DNA from: Siphonodentalium dalli
Lineage: Eukaryota; Mollusca; Scaphopoda; Gadilida; Siphonodentaliidae
DNA length: 64,000 bases
Assembly: GCA_032622095.1 (NCBI GenBank)
Contig: CP136063.1
Span: forward strand, 117,012,723 to 117,076,722
Direction of reading: 5' to 3'
Part shown: in pieces, positions 45,573 to 56,304 of the stretch
How positions within the stretch are numbered: the first letter of the stretch is position 1
How the letters are laid out: every line of letters starts with the position of its first letter
Program-made: the position numbers and the translations under genes
Notes under the pieces: generated by a model
What the model saw: only the letters and a program-made list of their open reading frames with translations
Database searches by the model: none
Told to the model about the DNA's origin: nothing

Positions 45573-45815
45573 ATGCCGACGAAACCCGGGAAAATTGTCG
45601 TGTCATAAGCTAAGCCTCGAAACGATACTAAACCAGTGACAAAATTAGTTACTAAGAAAATAAATATTAAACCTCATAAAGGTGAGCATGGCAGAACAGC
45701 CCCGAAAACCAACCAATCAGTGTGGGTCGTGAAGAAGTCGAAAGTTATAAGGAGACACAGACCCCTTGATGTTTTCGATAATCATGGACAGACTACCCAT
45801 ATTCGGAGAAGCTGA
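45573..45815 (+). pseudogene. Small basic Polinton ORF, overlapping the capsid gene start
   Basis: Frame from ATG 45573 to TGA 45813, interrupted by a single TAA at 45606. The 68 codons after that stop are about a quarter Lys/Arg (KPVTKLVTKKINIKPHKG, VWVVKKSKVIRRHRP) with few acidic residues. It overlaps the capsid ATG (45784) by 32 nt in another frame, as compact viral genes do. A small, very basic protein next to the capsid gene would suit a DNA-condensing core protein, but no homology is recognised. An alternative upstream ATG at 45550 gives MILRRGRICRRNPGK in another frame. Confidence 0.4.
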
Positions 45816-46991
45816 AGAAGTTAAAGAATGGATGGATTTCAACCCCTCCACAGCCATTTCAGAAAATTCGCCTATAGAATTTTATATACCCAGGACATCT
45901 AATGATTATGTTGATTTAAGGAACAGCACACTCAGCATTAAACTTAAGATAGTTAAAGATAATGGAAAGTCATTGTGTTCAACATCGAAAGTCGGACCCG
46001 TTAACATGCATCTTTCGTCAATATTCAGTTCCGTCAATATGGAATTACAGCACACGCCAGTTGGATACCTAGGTACTTATTACTCGTATAAGGCATATCT
46101 GGACACGTTACTAGAGGCAACAGCTACACAACTACGACATTCGCTTTCTGAACAACTATTTCAAAAGGACATTGCGGAACATATGGATTCCACTACTATA
46201 AATTCAGCTCTACTAGAAAGAAAAGGCTTTTTCGAGGACGATGCTATAGTATCATTATCAGGGCCTATCAGTCACGACCTGTGCCAGCAGGAGCGTTACA
46301 TGTTGAACGGAGTTCCCGTCAAAATAACATTATGGCCTACTAAAAACGCGTTTGTTTAATTAGCGGAGACACTATTCCCAAATACAAAATAAAGATAACC
46401 AAGGCTAAATTTAAAACCTTTTTCATCAAAATAGAAAATGGGACTGATGTACAAAGATTACTCGCCACCAAAGACGCCATATACCCTTACAGAAAGTCGG
46501 TCATCAACGCTTTCTCAGTCGCCAAAGGGGCCTTTAACTTCACAGCGACTAATATGTTCCAAAATGATGTTCTGCAAAGGGCTCTTATAGTAATTACGGA
46601 GGCTGAGGCATTGAATGGCAGCTACACCAAAAATCCCTTCAATTTCAAGAATTATAACTGCAGTCATCTGGCATTTACCGTGGATGGCCAATAAGTACCG
46701 AGAAGCCACCTAAATATGAACTTTAAAAAGGACGACTATATGGATGCCTACTGTTCACTAATAAGAACTTTTCCAGAAGCGCCAATCGATAGAGAATATT
46801 TTAAAGATGGCTACACCATATTCTGCATAGAGCCTTACGGAGAAAATGTTGCATCTGTAAATAAAGGATTAGTACAACTAGACATGAGGTTCAGCAAAGC
46901 TCTGCCAGAAACAGCAGTCATCTTAGTTTATGGAATTTTTCCAGCGCATATGATGGTGAATAAAGACAGAAACGTTTTTCTAACTATGTAA
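45784..46991 (+). pseudogene. Polinton major capsid protein (double jelly-roll), broken
   Basis: Three pieces. 45784-46359 from ATG (MDRLPIFGEAEEVKEW) has SPIEFYIPRTSNDYVDL, HLSSIFSSVNMEL and GTYYSYKAYLDTLLE, ending at a TAA after KNAFV. A frameshift near 46360-46374 leads to the second piece (KRSVINAF-like, ALNGSYTKNPFNFKNYN, LAFTVDG), ended by an in-frame TAA at 46692. The third piece, from 46695, has DYMDAYCSLIRTF, FKDGYTIFCIEPYG and VILVYGIFPAHMMV, ending at 46991. Order and motifs match the F54H12.2-like proteins of invertebrate Polintons, regarded as their major capsid protein. It would form the icosahedral shell; here it is non-functional. Confidence 0.75.
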
Positions 46992-47159
46992 CACATTTTG
47001 TATATATAGCATGCTTTTTTTGTAAATAAATTATTGTAAATAATACTTATTCGATCGTGTTGATGTTTCCCATTTAGGAGTTATCCAATATGTAGAACAT
47101 AATGTGAGTTTGAATAACTGGTTCTGATGAAATAAATGCCACGTGATACAACACGTTTT
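46992..47159. other. Polinton spacer between capsid gene and right TIR
   Basis: AT-rich, contains AATAAA-like TAAATAAATTATTG about 30 nt after the capsid stop, a plausible polyadenylation signal. No other feature. Confidence 0.4.
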
Positions 47160-47366
47160 TTATTTTGGGAACGAAAGTGGGAGGAGTTTATAGATATTAA
47201 AAGACACGCCCCTGGGTACAGTCAGACCTCTTAGAAGTGTGAGGAGTTTATAGATATTAAAAGACACGCCCCTGGGTACAGTCAGATCCCTTAGGAGTGG
47301 GAGGAGTTTATATATACTAAAAGACACGCCCTTGGGTACAGACAGACAGACCCCTTATCATCATCA
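47160..47366 (-). repeat. Polinton right terminal inverted repeat
   Basis: Inverted copy of the left terminus, but with three exact-length 60-bp units (47173-47352) instead of two. Unit hallmark: GAGGAGTTTATAGATATTAA followed by AAGACACGCCCCTGGG. Confidence 0.88.
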
Positions 47367-47372
47367 GGCGCA

Positions 47373-47485
47373 GAGTAATTTCGTATTCACAAGTCTGCTT
47401 ATTTCTGACAATAAGGTCAGCATCAACATGTTATCGACAGTTGAATAGTTCTTTCCAAATCCGGCTCGGTTTTCTGAAATTATAC
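47373..47485 (-). pseudogene. Upstream RT segment of the same LINE, beyond the Polinton
   Basis: Minus-strand frame IISENRAGFGKNYSTVDNML, MLTLLSEISRLVNTKLLCA: the RT block normally found just before FIDFKKAFD. Removing 33107-47366 and one 6-bp duplication joins it in frame to the segment ending at 33106. Similarity stops near 47490, so this LINE copy is 5'-truncated there. Confidence 0.78.
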
Positions 47486-49397
47486 TGTGACTTTCTACGA
47501 TAATTGCTACATGTACATGCTATAACATTAATGCTAATTATGATATACATTATATGTACAATACAACACTCTGTTTTCTGCAGAAATAAATAATGGCGAA
47601 TGAACGAGATATATTTAAAAGTGTTTTAAACGATATATTTGCAATAATCGCAAAAACAAAACACACAGCACAACTGCACAGTGTAATGTATTGTCCCAGC
47701 TGATGAAGAAAAAAAAGGTATAAATGTTTCCAGCATGGTGACAGAACTTACACAACCTCCTTTTTATTTGTCATCCAGACTCAAAAAAGTTATTGAGCAT
47801 ACATACAGTTCAAGAAGCACATTACAAAATCGTTAATTGTTTTCAACTTTCTCTTGATGCTCTTCATTTGTACCATACCATGATTAACTAACAAGGAATG
47901 CTCTTTGATGTTCCACGCTTAAGAAAATTTACTCCGTATTGTTTACGTTGGTAAAGGAAAGTAGACTTGTCCCTGGCTCATATCTGAAACACTACGACGC
48001 TATTACGCTGTAACGTGACCTCCCATATAATAACGACGTTGAACACAGAGCAATGGCAAGGTGTATAGTCCAGGGACCAGTCAATAAACGAAAGTTGCTA
48101 TATTTGTTACGGCATTTTTTTATGTGACTGACGACTTTTGGTGCAACTAACGAGTTTTGATGTAAACCCACCATGCAGTACATTTGATTTATCTAATGAA
48201 TTTTGATGTAAAATCGCCAGCTTTTTAAATAATTTAAGGTCACCACCTTTGAAGTAAAATCGCCATCTTTTGATGTCAAAAACAGGCAACATTAGGTTTT
48301 GATGTATATTCACCAGTCTATTTTGGACACTTCTGACGTGTGTCAGAACGAATTCAGTCATATATGGAGTCTGATAATACATAAGAGGGCCAACACCGGC
48401 GATTGCCCATACGAGTGTGGCATGTACCTTATACAAGACATTTAGTGATTCAATAAACCTGAGAACACACTAGAAAATACACACCGGTTTGGATATGGAA
48501 TTCAAATCTGGAAGACGAAGATGGTGGTGTGCATTTTTGAGAACAGTTCATGTATTCGGTCTACTCACTTTCATCGTGGTGAAAAATATCTGACTGTTGA
48601 ATCTGTAGTATTTACAAACAATTGTTGCTCTGTTAAAAAACTATATCAATGTTTGTATGTTCTGTGGACTGAACATCAGCGAGAAAAGATATTTTCAAGA
48701 TAAAACTAAAGGAATGGACTGGGTACAAACATACACTATTTGGTAATACTATATATAGCGGATATAATGTTGTCATGAATGTGCAAGTTCTTAGTTGGTT
48801 CATGTATCATGTCATACGGATTACTATTTAATTAGCTTGACAAGACTATTATTTTCTGTTGCACACCATTGCTGCACATGCCTGGATATCTTCCGTTCAT
48901 TCGGCAGCTACATATGACCAAAAACCATTTTAGTGCTTATTTTGCTTATACTTTCGAGAAAAAACTTAATTACTCGGTATTTCGTGGCTAAGTAAACCAA
49001 AAAAAGAAGCGAAACATGTATGAGGCTATTTTTTGTCATATGTAGTCTTTTAAGTTGGTGTTAACAAAATTGACTTGATGGAAGGGGGGGGGGGTCACAT
49101 AGTCGCTACATTTGCTAAATTCAGTACGATCTAGGCTCGATTGCAGAATGAATTAATTCACCGTGGAAGTCACTATAAGTGAACGTAATGCTTTTAACTT
49201 TGGCTAACTTTGTGTCGCCTGAAAATAACAAACCCATGCCTTTAAACTCACAAATAATACTGTAACACTTCTGAGAAACATTTTTCAAAACTACACTTAA
49301 CTGCGCCTGAAAGCCTAGTGTGTGTTCAATCCATGTATGAGTTATGTATAAGCATTGCTTATATATACATTATCCCTTCCTAAAACAAATTTTATAT
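47486..49397. other. No gene recognised
   Basis: AT-rich. 48150-48320 contains four or five short degenerate repeats TTTTGATGTAAAATCGCCA. A G-run at 49085. The 109-aa minus ORF at 48107 overlaps this repeat. Confidence 0.4.
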
Positions 49398-49850
49398 TGA
49401 TACCTGGGTATAAAATAATATATATGAATGTAAGTCCCCTGCCGGGATACATTTCTATCAATTAATATTAAGTATATTTCGGATATTCTGGTATAAACAT
49501 GTGTGATCGTTGAGCTAAGACCAATAGACCAACAGATATAAAAAATTGTATTGTGTAATTTTGTTATAAAACGTCAATGAGATTCATCATCGCTTATAAC
49601 TATGGAATAAAACAATACAAACAATCAACCTGGGACATTTGATAGGAGCGTAGTATTGGCAGTGAAATAGTCTCTGTCACTATCTATATCGAATGAACGG
49701 TCTGTAGCAATGATTATATGTTTCACTTGATCATCGCATTATATTTAAAAATATTCGAAATAAGATCAATATTAATTGATAGAAACGTTTCCAGACAGGG
49801 GTCTTCGATTCATATCTATTTTTGTATACCCATGAAACTATATAACTTTA
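49398..49850. mobile_element. Second copy of the TTAA MITE, ends missing
   Basis: Reverse orientation relative to 2186-2713. It shares GGGTATAAAATAATATATATG, AATATTCGAAATAAGATCAA and the central TTGTTTGTATTGTTTTATTCC (reverse strand). It ends 44 bp before the IgSF exon acceptor at 49894. Confidence 0.75.
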
Positions 49851-49894
49851 TTGACCCTCTATTTCAACTCAATTATATTTTCTATCCACTTTAG

Positions 49895-49989
49895 TTGTTC
49901 CTGTTGGGCTGCAAATTACTGGTTCCGGACAGGATCAGATTTGTCAGTTAACATCGGCTGGAGATCCTGCAGCAGAACTTTACTGGAAG
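49895..49989 (+). CDS. IgSF gene, exon encoding first half of a C2-like Ig domain
   Basis: The acceptor is a pyrimidine-rich tract ending ACTTTAG at 49894, and the donor GTTCGT starts at 49990. Entered in phase 1 (continuing the G left by the exon ending at 15985), it is open throughout and ends in phase 0 after 95 nt. It encodes VPVGLQITGSG followed by the B-strand cysteine (QICQL) and, 14 residues later, the C-strand tryptophan (ELYWK). This is the canonical Cys-x(11-14)-Trp spacing of Ig domains. The intron falls just after the Trp-Lys, as in split Ig-domain exons of NCAM-like genes. It is too short to appear as a long ORF, so the call rests on splice sites, phase and the Ig core residues. 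Confidence 0.72.
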
Positions 49990-50940
49990 GTTCGTATAAC
50001 TGAAGTGTACATGACTCATTTGCATCACGATATTCTATACTGAATTAAGAAGGAGGGATACTCTAGTTAGTTAAATACACGAACTATCGTTCTACATGCA
50101 TCATATATATGCCTTATCAGTAAACAACGATTTCCCAGCTGTTTGCATTTTGTTTTGCGCAGAAATGACAAACTGCACTTTATCTTTGATTTATCTAAAA
50201 AATCTTAAGTGATCTGCGGAGTCCGGGATGGAAGTGGGGAGGTGCACCGTTATCGGTTATCTTAATATATAGAGAATACCTATAGTTTTTGTTTGAATAC
50301 CGAACTATCTCATGCGTTTCTGGAAAGAAATAAAAAAAATTCATGAGCACGGGAAGTTTGATATTTCTTTCTAGACAGGAATGAGATGTTTCAGGTATGC
50401 AAACAAAAACTGTAGGTGTTCTGTTATTATATCTCACTTATTAATGCTCAAATTTGCTAAATTAACTCTCACTTAATTTTATTATTAATTATACACAATT
50501 TAAGCAGTGATTTTATATAATGTATTTTATTTACGTCCATGATTAGAGCGCGTACTTGCCAGTCTATGCAAATTGGAAAATGTCTAGGACTAAACTTGAA
50601 ATTGACACGTTGTCACTCAACAGTGTACATTGAAGCGATCATTCAATCGACATTGGCAGCGCATATGCTAGTTTCACACAACACCTAGCTACAGTAGACG
50701 ATAAAAACCTACAGTAGAATATAAAAACGATATTCTACTGTAGCCCCGTAGAGATAGATATAGCGATCTATGTTTCGTTAATTTCCTGCTATTTTATAGG
50801 CAAGCATATAATAAATAGCCATCTACATATTAAATATGCAGAATCTATATGCACAAGTGATGCACCTGAGTTAGGCATGTTGTATTTCAAAGTTGTCATA
50901 TAAACCGGTCGGCATGCCCATGGTATACGGAATTTAATGG
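49990..50940. other. Intron, no exon recognised
   Basis: Contains a perfect short hairpin CTACAGTAGAATATAAAAAC...GATATTCTACTGTAG at 50711-50745, preceded by a partial extra arm. No other feature. Confidence 0.4.
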
Positions 50941-52200
50941 TGTACTCCCATGTGCCTAATAATAGTGACAGCACGATTATTAATTTTGGAGAGAATTCCC
51001 AACGGTGACTATTACTTGGCATTGTGACCAGGGATGTGCTCACGCCGGGCGGGGGCGCCCACCACTCAAAACGATCGCCCGGGAGTGACTACGTTTTCAA
51101 ACCGGTGCGCCCGGCACATTTTTACGATCACAACTGTACTCGCATTGTAAATTGTGCGGAGTTCTCATGATGAAAACGACATCTTGCATGTCTGATAGCG
51201 ACGACATGTTGCCGTCTGTGGCATTTTAATGCCTCCTATAAAGCACGTGGGGAGCCTTGATTAATGAGGTGTCAAAAGGTCTGCGATGACCGGTGAATTT
51301 TATTACAAAGAGCCGACATAATCAAATACTTTCCGCGCGTGCTGACCTCTGAAGTCACGCGCTGGAGTTAAAAGTCCCGGGTTGAATTTGGAATGCTCTG
51401 TTTCAATGATCCTAAGCCAAAACGATGTCGTTATTGAAATTTTTCACTTCAAAAAGTAAAAAGCTCAAATCATGTCTCAGAAACCGCATGGTTGAGGAAA
51501 CGTTAGACGCGGTCATGCGTATAGTAATTGAAGGACCGCCCCCTTCCACGGCGCGGTTAAACTGTGAACAGACGGAAAGAATAGGCGATTAAAAGTCCAT
51601 TCCATGAAAGTGTGACATAACAGAAGTTGTATAAAAATTGTAAATATACGTCACTGTGTATAGAAAAAAAGAAGGAAATCACGTGGGAAATATGACATGC
51701 GCGATTAGTACTCAGGCGATGATTGGCACGTGTTCGTGTGACGCTGTTGTTAGTTCTCTCACAGACAGCCTTTGATATAATGCCGCCGTTTCAGTTTACT
51801 GTACCGGATTAACTTGTTAAATAATTGGATTTATATAAAGAATATGCAGAGGATACTTATACCGGGTGAGTTACACTGACTTTCAAATTATGTTCGCCCA
51901 AATTTTAAATATGAAATGTCCCTATTTTATGATAATTTGTCAGAGGCGTTGTGGTGTATTTTACACCTGAAATGCAAGGAAAACGCGTTTGCGGGCGCTA
52001 ATAATCCAAATTTTCTTCCGATTGGAAAAACCATGGTCACCCAATCGAACCGATGACCCTCCCGCCCGGGACTATTTTGGGTATTGGCACATCCCTGGTG
52101 ACATAGAGTGAAATTGCCATCACTATTATTAATTTCGGCCTAAATCTCCACCCATCACTATTAATGGGCCATCACGATTATTAGGCACATGAGAGTACAT
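50941..52200. mobile_element. Inverted-repeat element hosting a second element
   Basis: Outer inverted repeats TGTACTCCCATGTGCCTAAT (50941) and ATTAGGCACATGAGAGTACA (ending about 52199), with inner ATTATTAATTT arms. A second element, 51029-52097, sits inside. Confidence 0.7.
51029..52097. mobile_element. Inner DNA element with CAGGGATGTGC termini
   Basis: Terminal inverted repeats CAGGGATGTGC (51029) / GCACATCCCTG (ending 52097), with subterminal CCGGGCGGG inverted. Flanked by GTGAC on both sides (51024-51028, 52098-52102), a possible 5-bp duplication. Higher GC than the host intron. No transposase frame. CAGGG ends are hAT-like, but an 8-bp TSD is not evident. Confidence 0.65.
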
Positions 52201-52819
52201 GTGTATGTTCCCATTGATGGTGTTCGATTCAGAAATTAAGCTCGTGGAAAGGGGTACCCAAATTGCTTCACTAAACTTATATAGTCATCTCCAATCAATA
52301 TATTATAACTTTAGAAAATGGCCGACATATACAGCAAAATTAAGTCTATTGAAAGACAGAATTTGTGTCATGCATGGTGAAAACAAATTGAAACTTAAAA
52401 CCATTTCATAGTGTAATGCAGTGCATACATTGGCTTTAGGAAAACATTATTTAATGTTGTTCAAAATTGTCACATAAACTATGCGAACATGAACAATGTT
52501 GATAAATTAATTTCCATTTTGAAGAACAAAGACAGAATAATGATCAATTCAGTGTGCAACATGATCCGGTTATTCTTTCAAAAGAGAAAATGGAAATGTG
52601 GGGAAATTAAATTGATGGTTTGTTTCAACCACGAATCACATTACATGCAACAGGTGTACGATTGTGACTGTTTATTTTAGTACTCAACTTATTGTGTAAT
52701 TTATGTTACTTGCATTGGAGTATTGCAATAAACCATTTGATAGTTGTGTTAGTCTCTTTTGAATTCAAGTTGGATACTGATATATGGATTCATGTGATCT
52801 TATTTTTGATAAATTGTCA

Positions 52820-53475
52820 TTAAGGTAGCAGTACACGATTTCACGGGTTGTAGGTCGTCTGAAAAATAGAAATATAAGTATCTGGGGGGCATAACGGCCA
52901 GTGTAGCCTGTGTTAACTGTGTCATTACTGGTTTGAAGGTTTATTTATTTTACAAAACTGGGAAAGTTCTCAAAAAAGTGCAAAATTTGGATACGCAACA
53001 GGGTTTTCGTATTCAGTGAAGGCCAACTCTGTGTTATTGATTACAGGAAAATAGCCCGATTTCTCTCCCCTGAATTCTGTCATCTGGGCTCGCAAGACTT
53101 TTTTTTCAAATTGATACGATAACTTTTTTTCTATTTCAAATATTTCTCAGTTCTAGCATAGCTCTATCAGGTGGAAGAATCTTATTTACTGACATTCGCT
53201 CTATCATGGTCTGTTTTTGGGTTGAAAATGGCCAATTTGAGTAAAAAAATGGGTAAAATTGAGCGGTTCGTGTGTGCTAACCAAGGGGCATAACTCAATG
53301 ACAAACTGTACGAAGAACCAAAAGTACATTTATATGATTACACCTAAAATTTCTGTCGAAATTAAAACATGCTCGATTGGATATATGCCAACGATAATGG
53401 CTTAGCATTGATTTGAAGTACAGTAACCCCTCCCAGGTTGGCAAAATTGCTGGAAATCGTGTATTGCTACCTAAT
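52820..53475. mobile_element. MITE with ATTAAGGTAGCAGTACACGA termini
   Basis: Terminal inverted repeats of about 23 bp: TTAAGGTAGCAGTACACGAT at 52820 and ATCGTGTATTGCTACCTAA ending 53474. Non-coding. Confidence 0.75.
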
Positions 53476-54581
53476 AGATGTAACATGTGTTACAATAGTA
53501 TGTCTATATAGGCTGTTAACTCTTTATGTCTATGCTAATGAGGTGTATATCTATTATGCTGATAATTTCAAGAAAAAAGTATAAGTGGTGCCAGTATGGA
53601 CGATAACCCTTACATAAATTGTGCAACTACTTTTGAGGAAAATGAAATCACTTCAACTCTTGAAATATACCATTTGGAATTACTAGATGAATGGATCTCA
53701 TACTTTGTGATTTCCATTGGTTCTAATAGGTGCTGAATATGGCAAATATTTAACCCTCCCCCACCCATCCAACCTGTATCTATGCTGTTGACTTGAAGTT
53801 TGGTATTGTGGTATAGTAATATATAGATTACTAGTGGGGCAAACGGGAGGGGTGTAGATGGGAGGCGGTGGGTTCAAAACAAAATTTCAACAAGTGTAAA
53901 GTTCATGCCGGATACAACATTAGTTGTAAATTTGATTTTCACAGGAAACGTAGGTTAGAATTGTTCTCATAGTTTGATTTTCCAACCAGTATGTTTTTTA
54001 CCAAAAGTCCATATTTTTCTTCTGGTTAAACTGTTGGACCGAAATCGGAAATGACCACATTGTTTAACTTTGTGGGGTGATGGTAAGGTTGGCCACAAAT
54101 TTTAACTTTATGTTGGATTTCAGGTTGAAAATTAACTTCTAAAAAGGACTGCGGTATGGTTGTCTTGTTTAAAATGGTAGGGGTTGGAGATTTGTCAGTG
54201 ATATGCAATTCGAAAATTCAAGGTAAAGACCACTGTTCAACGAATATCCTCCGGCTATGTCCCTGTTTAGAACTACTTGCCTTAAGTTATTTTGACAAAT
54301 ACTGACTGTTTTAATCTTCTTAGTCTTTGCAGTCAGGTGGGCGACTCCACAGTCATTGACTATCTTGTTCATGTATTTGTTATTTTACAGACTTTTATGC
54401 TATTTTGCATGAACCCACTTTGAAGGCATAGAGTTCATTTAAACGTTGCACACTCCTTGTTACGACAGACTAATGTGATTTTCCATGTATCTGAGAGAAT
54501 AGAGCCAGCTACTTAAAAGAGAAGCACATATATGGCTGACGGATGATCACTGCATGGTTTATTTGTTCTGTATATTGACAG
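53476..54581. other. Intron, no exon recognised
   Basis: AT-rich unique sequence up to the acceptor of the exon at 54582. Confidence 0.4.
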
Positions 54582-54738
54582 GCTTCAAATGATGCTACCA
54601 TAGCGGGACCGACAACCAATCTTACACTTGACGCCCCACCAAACCGTAATGGACAATTCAGTTGTTGCATGGCTGGACGATCCGCTAAATGTTATAGCGG
54701 AGACACAACGGAAGAAAAATGTATTCTGACGAATATAG
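54582..54738 (+). CDS. IgSF gene, exon encoding second half of the C2-like Ig domain
   Basis: The acceptor TATTGACAG ends at 54581 and the donor GTGAGT starts at 54739. The 157-nt exon is entered in phase 0 and ends in phase 1, so together with 49895-49989 it forms a 252-nt phase 1-1 domain. It encodes an E-strand-like stretch (TNLTLDAPP), then RNGQFSCCMAG. This supplies the F-strand cysteine that pairs with the cysteine at QICQL. Two more cysteines follow (AKCYSG, EEKCIL), an even number that could form an extra disulphide. The TyrxCys corner is replaced by FSC. The next exon, probably another Ig domain or a stalk/membrane segment, was not found up to 64000, so the gene is probably incomplete here. 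Confidence 0.72.
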
Positions 54739-55869
54739 GTGAGTAACTATCGCGATGCTAGGCGCCATTTTCGACGACTAACAAGAATGTAGTAGGATTA
54801 CTTCTTCCACATCGCTTGACTCACCAACTGGATGTATGAGCTTGACAATTTATGCAATACAATTTCTTTTGCCAGTTCATTACAGTGGATGGCTGGTGTA
54901 TTAAAGATCACCGATCCAATTATAGATTGTTGCCTCATCAACAACCGATATTTATTTTGGGAGGAGTGCAGTTAGATTGTTGGCCGTGGTTAATAAAGAC
55001 CACTTTAAATATCATAAGTTCCATCCATTTTTTTTAAACTTCAAAACTGTTCACAAAAACAAAAAAATGTCTCACCTCAAGATCTCAGTGTATGTTGATT
55101 GCTTGCTTTTATGTTCAAATCAATGTGATTTGTTTTAGCTAACTTGTTTCTCTTATTTGTTTAATTGTATATCCAGTGTGCCACATAACTTTCTACTAAT
55201 ACTCATATCTTCGAAAATATCAACGCTGTGTGTGTCCTTAAAATATCGCACTAAACCCGCTCTAATTTCCCACAAATGTCGAGTCACCAAGCTTGGTAAA
55301 TCGATCTTGTTAAACTTCTGCCGTTATGTTTTCTCTTTTGGTCATTTTCGATCTTTGTTAAGTTTCATTGATTCAAAACAATGTAATTATCAGCAGCGTC
55401 CACCCAAAAATATGAAACTATTATAAAAATTTAATGGTTGCGATGAAATTCAATCTAACCCGAATGGTTCTTCTGATCGTTTTGCAACACAAACATTAAC
55501 ACTATATATGAAAAAATTATGTTTTTCCAATTGTACCTTTCGGAATTACCAAAGACATCACGATGTGAATTAACACTGAATTTTAGAATAATGAAGGTGT
55601 TTTATAACATCGTTTTACCCATCTATGACATAGCTACTCTAAATCAGCACCATAGAATTATACCATGCAGGACCTTTTGGATGGCCTTGCACAAATTCCT
55701 GTCATTTTAGATGCAAGCTAAGTCACGATCATGCCAAAAAAAAAACGTCTGGACAAATCACGATGGCGGATAATATCTGGTGTACATACATCATACACAT
55801 GTGTGTAGTATATCTTTCTTGTATTTAAGTTCTCGCAGTACTATTTTTCCCGCATCTCCAATCCGAATA
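54739..55869. other. Downstream intron, no exon recognised
   Basis: AT-rich unique sequence. I looked for a phase-1 acceptor followed by an Ig- or membrane-coding frame and found none convincing. Confidence 0.4.
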
Positions 55870-56035
55870 ATATAGATTTTTATTATATACTTGCCCATGA
55901 ATTATAAGGTTTTAGCAGTGAGATATAAGTGATATCCCACTAGTGAGATATAAGTGATATCCCACTGGTGAAATTTCTGATGTATTGACATTCATTGGGG
56001 GCCATAGGCAAGTAATTAAAGTATATAATAAACAG
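55870..56035. repeat. Palindromic repeat GTGAGATATAAGTGATATCCCAC
   Basis: Two direct copies of AGATATAAGTGATATCCCAC (about 55920, 55943) with internal dyad. Outer TTATTATATACTTGCC is inverted at about 56007-56033. Confidence 0.7.
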
Positions 56036-56193
56036 AATATCCACACTTTTTCAGTAGATATGGGTTAAATCTCATTCGTGATGACAAAACATTTGAATTT
56101 CCACTCGTGGCTAAAGCCACTCGTGGAAATTCAATGTTTTGTCATCACTCATGAGATATAACCCATATCCACTGAAAAAGTGTGGATATCCTC
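56036..56193. repeat. ~75-bp-arm near-perfect hairpin
   Basis: Left arm GATATCCACACTTTTTCAGT...GATGACAAAACAT...CCACTCGTGG and inverted right arm to 56193 (GTGTGGATATC). The loop is only a few bases. Confidence 0.9.
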
Positions 56194-56304
56194 TATATAT
56201 GACATACTGAAAATCTACTTCATTGTTATAAAATAGTGTGTAGGTATTCATTTTTGCGACGTCACTCATATGAAAGAGTTGTCAGTTACTAAGAGCCGAT
56301 CGAA

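Larger units (their letters stand above)
33107..47366 (+). mobile_element. Polinton/Maverick DNA transposon, degenerate
   Basis: A 14.3 kb element with terminal inverted repeats (33107-33245 and 47160-47366; ends TGATGATAAGGGGTCTG) and 6-bp flanks GACACA (33101-33106) and GGCGCA (47367-47372). The two flanks differ only by two A/G transitions. Polinton-type genes are integrase with chromodomain, a small SSDxYKDYFPDN-type protein, a small basic ORF and a double jelly-roll major capsid protein. PolB, packaging ATPase and protease were not seen. Native sequence is only about 6 kb; the rest is an inserted LINE and a 1.54 kb tandem duplication. All genes carry stops, so it is a fossil. Confidence 0.83.
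15986..49894 (+). other. 33.9 kb IgSF intron filled with nested mobile elements
   Basis: Inferred intron between the two IgSF exons (GT at 15986, AG at 49893-49894, phase 1). It contains, in order: microsatellite-tailed repeats, a Ty3 element split by other insertions, another microsatellite-tailed repeat, a LINE split by a Polinton that itself hosts a LINE, and a truncated MITE. If transcription covers the gene, all of these are transcribed with it. The Ty3 element and the outer LINE are antisense to the gene; the Polinton genes and inner LINE are sense. Confidence 0.65.
49990..54581 (+). other. 4.6 kb IgSF intron with palindromic MITEs
   Basis: Phase-0 intron that splits the C2-like Ig domain. 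It contains a small hairpin at 50711-50745, the composite inverted-repeat element 50941-52200 and the MITE 52820-53475. No coding exon was recognised in the remaining unique sequence (49990-50940, 52201-52819, 53476-54581). Confidence 0.65.

Noticed and set aside
46359-46374. Programmed frameshift in the Polinton capsid gene
   Set aside because: There is a stop plus shift with no slippery heptamer, and further stops occur downstream; simple decay explains it.
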